From an uncultured Algibacter sp. (GTDB lineage: Bacteria; Bacteroidota; Bacteroidia; Flavobacteriales; Flavobacteriaceae), in the NCBI RefSeq assembly GCF_947487575.1, contig NZ_CANKXG010000001.1, forward strand, positions 1 through 64,000: a DNA stretch of 64,000 bases, given 5' to 3'. Shown here piece after piece: positions 56,726 to 64,000 of the stretch. The stretch's first letter is position 1; each line of letters opens with the position of its first letter. Below the pieces are notes generated by a model. It ran no database searches, was not told the DNA's origin, and saw only the letters and a program-made list of their open reading frames with translations. A program made the position numbers and the translations under genes.

Positions 56726-58288
56726 TTAGAAAGACATAATTCTAGTTTCACCAACTTCTGTATAATTTATAGTGAAATTACACGTTTTAAGATTTGCAGT
56801 AAGATGCGCAATCTCATTTTGATTAACCCACTTAATATCAATTTCCTTTTCTGAAGTTTCATTAATTCTTACAGTTCCTAAAAATGCGCTAGATGTATTT
56901 CTCAATCTAATAATCTCTAATTGTTTACGCACAACATCTCGTTTTAAACCGTTTTGAACATCCTGAATTGAAAGCGTACTCCTGTTTATTTCTTTATGCC
57001 CCGTATTTCCACCTTTATCGGCAGCTTCATAATCATTTTTACCAGCAAAAATATCTAAATACCATACTTGTGGAATCCCTGGCATAAACATTTGAATAGC
57101 CCTAGCTAGCAGTAGTTTTTGTTCATCCTCTCCTAATGCACTAAAAAACGTTGCGTTAACTTGATAATATGAAATTTTATTACCTGATGGGTCGTAAAGG
57201 TTTTTTACTCTGCCACCACGTTCCATTATGACATTCATAATAGCCTCTATCTCATTATCTTTTAGTAAACCCTTATTATAATTACCATCAACAGATTTAC
57301 CTTTTAAATCAAGCACAGGAATACCATCATGACAACCCAACATATTTACCGTTTTATAACCTTTGCTAATAATTTCTTTTGCCCATGTTAAAAGTGCTTT
57401 ACTATTACCCTTTTCAATGGTATGAATGGTTAATCCTGGTAAGAAAAAATCATATATCTGATAGCCTTCATTAGCCACCTCATCATGCAAATGCAGTCCA
57501 TATTCCGCATGAATTTCTGGCAATAAGGTCAAATCATTTTTATCTGCAATTTGTTTAATTCGTTCTAAATACTGCCAAGTACCAGGTTTATTAAAAAAGT
57601 TTGATTGCCCAATTTCTTTATGTAAATAAGCAAAAGCATCTAACCTTAATATCTTGCATCCAAAATCACTTACTTTTTGTAATGTTTCTTCATAAAAACT
57701 CCAAACCAATTCAGACTTAGCATTCACATCCATTTGCCCTAAAAAGGTTTTATCCTCATTCACTTTTTGGTAAAAAGTATTCCAATATGGTTTTTCAGTC
57801 CCATCAGGAAAAGGCACCTTTAAAATTGGAAGACCCGATTTTCTCATGAATAATTTATCAAGAAATTCTTTTTTAGGAATGATAACACCTTCTTCGTTTA
57901 ACGCACCATTTCCTTTCCAAAATGTATTCCAGTTAATAAAGAAATCTTTGTATTTTGATTGGTCTCCATTTTTGAGTAAATCTTTAAATTGAGGAGATGC
58001 TACAGATAAATGATTTAATACAATATCAAATTTTAATTGAATATTAAGTTTTTCAAGAGCTTCTAAATCGTCTTTTGAAACTAAATCTTTATTAAGATTA
58101 TAGTCTATTACGGAAAAGCCTCTATCTAAATCACTATTAAAAAATGTTGGTAACATATAGAATAAAGAAAAAACACCCCTAAACTCTGGCATTTCAAGCA
58201 CCCTTATTATGTCGCTTAATTTTTTACCAATACTATCTGGGTATGCATTAAGCATAACACCATTAGTTACAATAGATTTTTTTGACAT
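56726..58288 (-). CDS. GH13_18 glycoside phosphorylase, probable sucrose phosphorylase
   Basis: A 520-residue cytoplasmic enzyme that cleaves an alpha-glucoside with phosphate to alpha-glucose 1-phosphate. The GH13 catalytic residues are visible: nucleophile Asp217 (RLDAFAY), acid/base Glu258 (LPEIHAEYG) and Asp321 (GCHDGIPVLDLKG). The segment PGIPQVWYLDIFAGKND is typical of subfamily 18. Other members act on sucrose 6'-phosphate, glucosylglycerol or glucosylglycerate. The adjacent fructokinase-type gene favours sucrose. ATG start, 10 bp after the kinase gene. Confidence 0.88.
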   Translation of the reverse strand: MSKKSIVTNGVMLNAYPDSIGKKLSDIIRVLEMPEFRGVFSLFYMLPTFFNSDLDRGFSVIDYNLNKDLVSKDDLEALEKLNIQLKFDIVLNHLSVASPQFKDLLKNGDQSKYKDFFINWNTFWKGNGALNEEGVIIPKKEFLDKLFMRKSGLPILKVPFPDGTEKPYWNTFYQKVNEDKTFLGQMDVNAKSELVWSFYEETLQKVSDFGCKILRLDAFAYLHKEIGQSNFFNKPGTWQYLERIKQIADKNDLTLLPEIHAEYGLHLHDEVANEGYQIYDFFLPGLTIHTIEKGNSKALLTWAKEIISKGYKTVNMLGCHDGIPVLDLKGKSVDGNYNKGLLKDNEIEAIMNVIMERGGRVKNLYDPSGNKISYYQVNATFFSALGEDEQKLLLARAIQMFMPGIPQVWYLDIFAGKNDYEAADKGGNTGHKEINRSTLSIQDVQNGLKRDVVRKQLEIIRLRNTSSAFLGTVRINETSEKEIDIKWVNQNEIAHLTANLKTCNFTINYTEVGETRIMSF

Positions 58289-58298
58289 CGCTTAAGAG

Positions 58299-59237
58299 TT
58301 ATAAAAGTTCTGACAATATGTTAATATTATCTGGTAACCTCCCCACATTTTGAAGCTTTAATGCTGCTAATTGCAAAGCCACTTCTAAACATTTTTTAAT
58401 AGGCTTTTCTTTAATATAGGCAAACAAAAAACCAGACCAAAAAGCATCTCCAGCTCCTGTTGCATCCTGTACCACATCGATTTGTATTGCTGGTAATTGA
58501 ATAACTTCTTTTCCTTTTTGAGACAACTTAACACCATTACTTCCTAGAGTTAAACACACCGTATCTACACCTTCAGAATGGAAAAAATTAAATATATCTT
58601 CATGAGGTAGCTTCTGCTCAAAAAGTCTAAGCATATCGTCTTCACTAATTTTAACCAAAGGATTAAACTTGCAATAGGCCTTAATAATCTTAAGTGCCTC
58701 TTCTTGACTTTTCCATAATTTCTTAGCATAATTAACATCGATGCTTAATTTACACCCTAAATTAAATGCTTCCTCTGCCTTTTTTAAAATGGTAGTTTGT
58801 GCAGGGTTTTTGCTTAAAGCAAAACAAGTTGTATGATATATATTGGTTTTTGAAAGTAACTCTGTTGAAATTTGATCTTCTGAAATACACGAATCAGCTT
58901 TCCTAAATGGAACAAAATCTGGTGTACTATCTGTTCGAGACACAAAAATGACACTTGTAGGTTTGTTATTAATTTTTTTTACCTGAGCTGTATTTACACC
59001 AACTTCATCAAGTCTTTCAAAAATATAATCTCCAAATCCATCATCGCCAACGGTAGCCACCATAACAGATTTTAGCCCTAATCTTGCAGAATTCATAGCT
59101 ACGTTTGCTGGCGACCCCCCTAAATACCTATGATAATCTCTTGTATTATTAATAAGTACTCCTGTTTGATGCCCTATGAAATCAACCAATACTTCTCCAA
59201 CACAAAGAATATCTATATCTTTATTATTTTTTTTCAA
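58299..59237 (-). CDS. PfkB-family carbohydrate kinase, probable fructokinase
   Basis: A 312-residue ribokinase-fold kinase. The N-terminal ILCVGEVLVDFIG, the GGSPANVAMNSARLG substrate motif and the catalytic DATGAGDAFWSGF are all present. Closest in pattern to fructokinases, it would phosphorylate the fructose released by the downstream phosphorylase. The start is TTG 59237; no ATG precedes the conserved strand. The gap to the MFS gene is 26 bp. Confidence 0.9.
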   Translation of the reverse strand: MKKNNKDIDILCVGEVLVDFIGHQTGVLINNTRDYHRYLGGSPANVAMNSARLGLKSVMVATVGDDGFGDYIFERLDEVGVNTAQVKKINNKPTSVIFVSRTDSTPDFVPFRKADSCISEDQISTELLSKTNIYHTTCFALSKNPAQTTILKKAEEAFNLGCKLSIDVNYAKKLWKSQEEALKIIKAYCKFNPLVKISEDDMLRLFEQKLPHEDIFNFFHSEGVDTVCLTLGSNGVKLSQKGKEVIQLPAIQIDVVQDATGAGDAFWSGFLFAYIKEKPIKKCLEVALQLAALKLQNVGRLPDNINILSELL

Positions 59238-59263
59238 AACTATTTTTCTTTTCTTAATTAAAA

Positions 59264-60613
59264 TTAATGTCCGCCATGGCTAGAAATAGCAACATCCTCA
59301 TCTTCTTCATAAGATTTTGGCTGTTTAAGTCTTAATGCCAAAAGGCCTGCTATGATAAAAAATACACCACCAAAAATTATAGCATTAACTGCACTATTAT
59401 TCAACAAGTTCTTTACTATAGGTCCAAATGTTACCGTTTGAATTCCCATAGGGATTACAATCATCATATTCAATATGCCCATATAAACACCGCGCCTTTC
59501 TTGAGGCACTATTTTAGACACCATAGAATAAGGAATACCCATCATTGCTGCCCAACCTATACCAAACAAAATCATAGGAAGGATAACCAAAAGTGGGTCC
59601 TGAATATATGGAATACTAAGCATTGCAATTCCTGTTAAAAACAAACTAAACACATATACTTTTTTACCACCAAATTTTAAAGCTAATGGTACAAGTGCTA
59701 ATGCAAAAACTATAGTTGAAACATTGTATGTGGTATTCATTTTTGCCGCTTGGCTTAATGCTTGAGAAGCATCAAAATTCATACTCTCTCTAAACATAGG
59801 TGCAATAAACTGCCAATACACAAATAAGGCATACCATTGAAAAAGATAAACCGCAGATAATTTCCACATAAATTTAGGCATATCTTTTATAGCTGCTACA
59901 ATTTCAAGAAAAGGTGTTTTTACTCTATCTGAAAAAGGCAAAGCATTATGCTTTTTAATTTCATCAAACTCCTCTTCGGAAGGTGGTATTTCTGGAGTTT
60001 TTAAAACTGACCATAAAATAGTAGAAACCGATAAAATTGCACCAATAAAAAATGAATAATACAACCATTTAGGAATACCGCTACCCGCTTCAACAGTTTC
60101 AGCACCACCAAACCAATCTTGAAATAAAAAAATGGAGGCATTAGCTAAAACAATACCCGCTCCAACAAATAAACTTTGCATTTGATAACCAAAACTTAAC
60201 TGCTTGTTAGGTAATTTATCACCTACAAAAGCGCGATAAGGCTCCATTGCCATATTATTACCAACATCAAGAATCCACAACAAACCAACTGCAAACCAAA
60301 GAGCTGGACTAAATGGAAATGCAAATAAACATAAACTACCTATTATAGCACCGATAAGAAAGAAAGGTTTACGTCTTCCCCAACGTGGCGACCATGTTTT
60401 ATCTGAAATTGCACCAATTATAGGTTGAATTATCAAACCAGTAACAGGACCTGCAAGGTTTAGTAAAGGTAAATCCTCATGATGTGCTCCTAAAAATGAA
60501 AATATAGGATTAACGGCTGTTTGCTGCAAACCAAAACTGAATTGAATTCCTAAAAACCCCACATTCATATTAAAAATTTGCCAAAAGGATAAACTTGGTT
60601 TTTTTATCTTCAT
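59264..60613 (-). CDS. MFS sugar transporter, SLC45/sucrose-symporter-like
   Basis: A 449-residue inner-membrane carrier with twelve predicted helices. The loop SDKTWSPRWGRRKPFFLIG and the first-helix pattern FGLQQTAVNPIFSFLGAH match the sucrose/maltose proton-symporter branch (SuxC/SLC45-like). Its tail is acidic and ends in HGGH. ATG start, one base after the glutaredoxin gene. In this locus it would carry the disaccharide from periplasm to cytoplasm. Confidence 0.9.
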   Translation of the reverse strand: MKIKKPSLSFWQIFNMNVGFLGIQFSFGLQQTAVNPIFSFLGAHHEDLPLLNLAGPVTGLIIQPIIGAISDKTWSPRWGRRKPFFLIGAIIGSLCLFAFPFSPALWFAVGLLWILDVGNNMAMEPYRAFVGDKLPNKQLSFGYQMQSLFVGAGIVLANASIFLFQDWFGGAETVEAGSGIPKWLYYSFFIGAILSVSTILWSVLKTPEIPPSEEEFDEIKKHNALPFSDRVKTPFLEIVAAIKDMPKFMWKLSAVYLFQWYALFVYWQFIAPMFRESMNFDASQALSQAAKMNTTYNVSTIVFALALVPLALKFGGKKVYVFSLFLTGIAMLSIPYIQDPLLVILPMILFGIGWAAMMGIPYSMVSKIVPQERRGVYMGILNMMIVIPMGIQTVTFGPIVKNLLNNSAVNAIIFGGVFFIIAGLLALRLKQPKSYEEDEDVAISSHGGH

Positions 60614-60614
60614 C

Positions 60615-60968
60615 TTAATTTAGTTTTTTAAGAAAATTTTCAAAATTAGCGCCATTCATAACCAGTTTCTCTCCTAAATCTACAACTGGTAATGATAAGT
60701 TATCTAAAGAAATTCCTGCCTTTTGAAGTTTTAGAATCATTTCTCTTTGTTTTAAGAGGTTTACATCTACATCATAATAAATAAAATCTACGTTTCTTTC
60801 TTTGAGGTATGCTTTAGTGTCAATACAGTAATGACATGTATCACTTCCGTATACAATCAATTTGTTTTGAGAACTTATTGTATTATTTAAATCTGAATTT
60901 TTTAATTGTCCATAGCTATCTTCACCGAAGGTAACCATTACTAATATTGAAAAAATTAAAGCTTTCAT
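60615..60968 (-). CDS. Exported glutaredoxin-like protein
   Basis: A 117-residue protein with a probable signal peptide (about 1-20, ending SYG). A glutaredoxin fold follows: LIVYGSDTCHYC with the dithiol site Cys45/Cys48, a KERNVDFIYYDVD strand and LPVVDLG with the cis-proline. Most bacterial glutaredoxins are cytoplasmic, so periplasmic export is unusual. ATG start. It is the first gene downstream of the TonB receptor terminator and directly precedes the MFS gene. Its role in a sugar operon is unclear. Confidence 0.8.
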   Translation of the reverse strand: MKALIFSILVMVTFGEDSYGQLKNSDLNNTISSQNKLIVYGSDTCHYCIDTKAYLKERNVDFIYYDVDVNLLKQREMILKLQKAGISLDNLSLPVVDLGEKLVMNGANFENFLKKLN

Positions 60969-60988
60969 TATATATAAAATTTAAATTA

Positions 60989-61026
60989 AAAAGAGTTGGA
61001 ACTTAGCATAAAACTCCAACTCTTTT
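60989..61026 (-). terminator. Terminator or attenuator between the TonB receptor and the sugar operon
   Basis: AAAAGAGTTGGA (60989-61000) pairs perfectly with TCCAACTCTTTT (61015-61026), 33 bp past the receptor stop. No promoter is evident before the glutaredoxin gene, so partial readthrough may set the receptor to enzyme ratio. Confidence 0.7.
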
Positions 61027-61058
61027 ATTACAAACTCAAATCAAACTAAACTTATTTT

Positions 61059-63749
61059 TTAAAATTTATATTGTAATGATACTGTAGTAGAACGAGCACT
61101 AATTGCTCTAGCCCTTACTAAACGATCGCTACCAAAAGCACCATCGCCATTCCCTTCAACTTCTGTAATACCAACCGTATCAAAAAGATTATTTACACTT
61201 ACTACTAAAGAAAGACCATCTGTTAAACCTGCTCTACCTATTAAGTTAAAGTAAGCATACCCTGGCATCACTAAATCGTTATCATCTTGAGCATAAGATT
61301 TAGATGTTCCTAAAACACTTAGTGCTAAACTATGCTCTCTATTATCACCAAAACTATAAGATGGAGATAAGTTGTAAACTAAATCAGCTTGCCTTCTAGG
61401 AGTATTCCCTTTATTAGGGCCCCCATCAATTTCTGCTTTTGTCCAAGTAAAAGAACCATTAAAAGAGAAGTTTTCTCCAAATGCAAGAGCTGTTTCAACC
61501 TCTAAACCTAAAGCTTTAAATGGATTACCTACAGATCTATTTAACTCATTACTTAAACCTTCATCTGTATTACTCATAAAACCTGTTAGATTAAGTGTAC
61601 CATTATTAAGTCTTTTTTTGAAACCAACTTCAAGTTGAGATAATTCGTCATACTGAACATCAGCTAAACCATTAGTTCCATAATTATTTCTATCAGCTGC
61701 TCTACCAGAAGCACCAGAACTATATCTTCCAAATACAGCAGCTCCATCATTTAACTTATAGTTAAGACCAGCAGAATAAGAAACAAAGTTGTAATCATCA
61801 TTTACTATTTGACCAGCGTTACCTGTAGCAATTGGCACTATTTCTTCCATACCTTCTATAGTTCCGTTTCCATCATAATCAAAATTACCTTTTCTAACTA
61901 ATTCTCCTTGTTTATCACCTATAACATTTCCGTTTACTTTAACGTTTTCAAAACGAATACTACCATCAAAGTTCAACTTATCATTTATATCGGCATCAAC
62001 ACCAACATAAGGCGAATTCACGCTATGTACAGTATTATATTTACGTTGACAACAGTTACCCCAAACTGGAGTTCCATAAGAGTATTGTCCCCCTCTAGAG
62101 AACCCATCAAAATCAGCTAATCTTGCTTCCCCTTCACCTTTAACCTCAGATAAGAAAGAATTCCATTGCCATCCAATTTTAGTGTTTTGAGTAGCTGTAA
62201 ACAAACCTGCTGTAATTCCAACATTATCGCTTATTTTTTTACTTATTTTAACATCACCAAAAAAGTTACTTAAATCTTCTATTGAAACATCAAACATGTG
62301 TATAATTTGTGCTAATCCATTTGATGGATTAAAAGCTTCTCTATCACCATCAGCATAAACTAATGTTGAAGGCACATCACCAGCTGTCGCGTAATTTCCT
62401 AAATGTGATTGTATACCAGAAGTATCAGTATCATTATCAGCTGTTAACGCTCCTTGAATCTCAGCAACTGTACCTACAGCAGCTGTAAAAGGTGCAATCC
62501 ATTGCCCGCTATTGTTAGAATATCTAGCTTTACCAGTTATTTTCCAATCTTTTGGTAAGCTAAAAGAAAACTCAGCACCCAATGCTTTTGAAATAGGGTT
62601 ATTGCCCTTTCTAACATCATTTACATGTCTTTCACCATTAAAAGGCGATGTACCTGCACTTTGTTGTAAATAAGCAGAGTGTTGAGAGTCTGAAGTAATA
62701 TCAAAACCTGGTAAATTAGAATAAGTAGGATTAGAATTATCACCCTCTAAACGCATTGGCATTGGTAAATACATTACAGATTGGTCATTTAAAAACTTAA
62801 AATATGTACGTACATATCCATTTTTAAATGTTTTAGTAAGGTTTGCTTTAAATTGCCCTCCTTTATTTCCTTGATATCCAATATCTCTTGGTCCTTCTCC
62901 AGTTCTCATAAATCCACCAATATGATAAGACAAACCATTTCCTATTGGTGTACCATATTCAAAATCTAATCTGCTAGTTTGGTAATCCAACCCAAAAGTT
63001 GTTGCTAAAGAACCGCCTTCAGACGAACCTGTTTTACTAATCATGTTAATGATACCTGCTGGTCCATTTGATGTTTGCGTAGATGCAGAACCACCTCTAA
63101 TCGCTTCAACTCTTCCAATATTAGAATCAATTCTTAAAAAGTTATCAGCGTTTCCAAAAGATGTATCTCCAAATAAGTTTAATGGCAAACCATCTTCTTG
63201 GATTTGAAAATATCTTGATCCACCAGAAGATACAGGTACACCACGTACATTAAAGTTAGCATTACCTTCACCTCCTGAAGATTCAGCACGTACACCAGGT
63301 ATGTTTCTAAAAAGTTCACCAGCACTTCTTGGTGCTGCTTGCTCAATAAGTTTAATACCCATTGTAGAAACAGATACACTAGATTCTATTCTAGATTTAG
63401 GATTTACAACTCCCGTTACAATAATTTCATCTAATGATTGTGCGTCTTCTTCCATTATAAAGTCTACAGTAATATCTGCACCGTCAATAGTAATACTTTG
63501 TGAAGTTTTTGCATACCCAATAAAAGTAGCAGACAATGTGTAAGTACCGTTTTCTAAATTACTAATAGAGTAGTTCCCATCAAAATCTGTAACGGCTCCT
63601 TTAGTAGTTCCATCTACAATAACATTAACACCCGGTAAAGGTATACCTGCTTTGTCTTTTACATTTCCTGATATTGATTGCGCTATAACAGTACTAACTG
63701 AAAGTAGCATCATAATCAATAAAAATCCATTTTTTTTAATTGAATTCAT
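61059..63749 (-). CDS. TonB-dependent receptor, probably for a sugar
   Basis: An 896-residue outer-membrane receptor. It has a signal peptide (about 1-23, ending VIAQ), a CarboxypepD_reg-like domain (about 24-110; SGNVKDKAGIPLPGVNVIVD), a plug with DEIIVTG-type TonB box and NVRGVPVSSGGS, then a 22-strand barrel ending VSLQYKF. There is no SusD partner, so it resembles the receptors of SuxA-type loci more than SusC. ATG start. The upstream region carries a -7 box and two LacI-type operators. Confidence 0.93.
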   Translation of the reverse strand: MNSIKKNGFLLIMMLLSVSTVIAQSISGNVKDKAGIPLPGVNVIVDGTTKGAVTDFDGNYSISNLENGTYTLSATFIGYAKTSQSITIDGADITVDFIMEEDAQSLDEIIVTGVVNPKSRIESSVSVSTMGIKLIEQAAPRSAGELFRNIPGVRAESSGGEGNANFNVRGVPVSSGGSRYFQIQEDGLPLNLFGDTSFGNADNFLRIDSNIGRVEAIRGGSASTQTSNGPAGIINMISKTGSSEGGSLATTFGLDYQTSRLDFEYGTPIGNGLSYHIGGFMRTGEGPRDIGYQGNKGGQFKANLTKTFKNGYVRTYFKFLNDQSVMYLPMPMRLEGDNSNPTYSNLPGFDITSDSQHSAYLQQSAGTSPFNGERHVNDVRKGNNPISKALGAEFSFSLPKDWKITGKARYSNNSGQWIAPFTAAVGTVAEIQGALTADNDTDTSGIQSHLGNYATAGDVPSTLVYADGDREAFNPSNGLAQIIHMFDVSIEDLSNFFGDVKISKKISDNVGITAGLFTATQNTKIGWQWNSFLSEVKGEGEARLADFDGFSRGGQYSYGTPVWGNCCQRKYNTVHSVNSPYVGVDADINDKLNFDGSIRFENVKVNGNVIGDKQGELVRKGNFDYDGNGTIEGMEEIVPIATGNAGQIVNDDYNFVSYSAGLNYKLNDGAAVFGRYSSGASGRAADRNNYGTNGLADVQYDELSQLEVGFKKRLNNGTLNLTGFMSNTDEGLSNELNRSVGNPFKALGLEVETALAFGENFSFNGSFTWTKAEIDGGPNKGNTPRRQADLVYNLSPSYSFGDNREHSLALSVLGTSKSYAQDDNDLVMPGYAYFNLIGRAGLTDGLSLVVSVNNLFDTVGITEVEGNGDGAFGSDRLVRARAISARSTTVSLQYKF

Positions 63750-63796
63750 TTTGTCTTAATTTTAGTTATTCGATAAATTATTTAGTTAATTTTTAT

Positions 63797-63804
63797 CAAA
63801 TCTA
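63797..63804 (-). promoter_or_regulatory. Likely -7 box of the TonB receptor
   Basis: TAGATTTG on the minus strand, 47 bp before the ATG, matches TAnnTTTG. The operators lie about 33 bp further upstream. Confidence 0.5.
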
Positions 63805-63836
63805 TATTTATGCACATTTAAATTTTGATTTTTATC

Positions 63837-63854
63837 ATCGAAAACGTTTTCGAT
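63837..63854. promoter_or_regulatory. LacI-type operator 1
   Basis: ATCGAAAACGTTTTCGAT is a perfect 18-bp palindrome centred on CG, the classical LacI/GalR-family operator shape, in the 166-bp region between the receptor and the divergent lacI-type gene. Confidence 0.85.
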
Positions 63855-63859
63855 TTAAC

Positions 63860-63873
63860 CGAAAACGTTTTCG
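63860..63873. promoter_or_regulatory. LacI-type operator 2
   Basis: CGAAAACGTTTTCG is a perfect 14-bp palindrome identical to the core of operator 1. The centres are 21 bp apart, two helical turns, so two dimers could sit on the same DNA face. Confidence 0.85.
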
Positions 63874-63915
63874 ATTCTTCATTTAATTATTATATTTAGT
63901 CTTTAAATTAAAGAT

Positions 63916-64000
63916 ATGAAACCTGTAACATTAAAAGAAATTGCAGAACAATTAAATATATCTGTTACTACAGTTTCAAAAGCCTTAAAAGATTACCCCG
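63916..64000 (+). CDS. LacI-family transcriptional regulator, truncated by the window end
   Basis: Only the first 28 codons are visible, but they hold the LacI helix-turn-helix: VTLKEIAEQLNISVTTVSKA. The reading frame runs off the window edge with no stop. ATG start. It is divergent from the TonB receptor and sits next to two operators, so it most likely controls the sugar locus and itself, with the ligand probably sucrose or a derivative. Confidence 0.9.
   Translation, partial: MKPVTLKEIAEQLNISVTTVSKALKDYP

Overview
The window is AT-rich, tightly packed chromosomal DNA from a member of the Bacteroidota, almost certainly a marine Flavobacteriaceae species. Three things point there. The gene content includes SprA of the type IX secretion/gliding machinery, a PorP/SprF-family protein, a RemB-like protein, tandem TonB genes, a CarboxypepD_reg TonB receptor and DUF6089. 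Promoters follow the Bacteroidota pattern TAnnTTTG with an upstream TTTG. Clear Shine-Dalgarno sequences are generally absent. I see no rRNA, tRNA, CRISPR array, insertion sequence or prophage.

Layout. 0-5.5 kb (minus): clpX, clpP, tig, a small membrane protein, an alpha/beta hydrolase and pdxJ. 5.8-14.4 kb (plus): CBS protein, nadK, then the envelope group DUF6089-uppS-bamA-ompH-ompH-murI. 14.4-16.7 kb: a membrane-bound AraC-type regulator and a secreted HEFGH metallopeptidase-like protein. 17-20.5 kb (minus): a LytTR two-component pair followed by a gamma carbonic anhydrase-like protein. 20.7-27.8 kb: VWA lipoprotein, PorP/SprF protein, NifU-like protein, dodecin, thioredoxin-domain protein, DUF1304 and MscS. 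27.8-34.1 kb (minus): a five-gene MacAB/TolC-type exporter ending in tsaB. 34.2-40.1 kb (minus): cytochrome oxidase assembly and subunits (DUF420, SCO, subunit IV, two subunit III paralogues, ctaB). 40.2-46 kb: a metallo-beta-lactamase-fold protein, RemB-like protein, two TonB proteins, VanZ and gcvH. 46.2-56.6 kb (minus): sprA, ruvA, maeB. 56.7-64 kb: a sugar locus (GH13_18 phosphorylase, PfkB kinase, SLC45-like MFS carrier, periplasmic glutaredoxin, TonB receptor) with a divergent, truncated lacI-type regulator and two palindromic operators.

How the genes work together. The sugar locus reads as a complete route: outer-membrane receptor, inner-membrane carrier, phosphorolysis to glucose-1-phosphate plus fructose, then fructose phosphorylation, under LacI-type control. 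Sucrose is the likeliest substrate. BamA, the OmpH/Skp chaperones, UppS and MurI form an envelope-biogenesis block. The cox genes together build the cytochrome c oxidase and its haem and copper supply.

The most unusual non-genic feature is a family of structured intergenic repeats, with four copies here. Conserved arms, closed by GCGTTA...TAACGC, carry variable and often perfect hairpins at two fixed positions. One copy holds a perfect 52-bp palindrome and another contains a second repeat nested inside it. Other notable points are a calcium-binding-type Asp-rich repeat inserted in SprA, a TonB-C-like domain fused to the RemB-like barrel, a terminator inside tsaB coding sequence, and a cox-cluster gene whose membrane anchor has no standard start codon.
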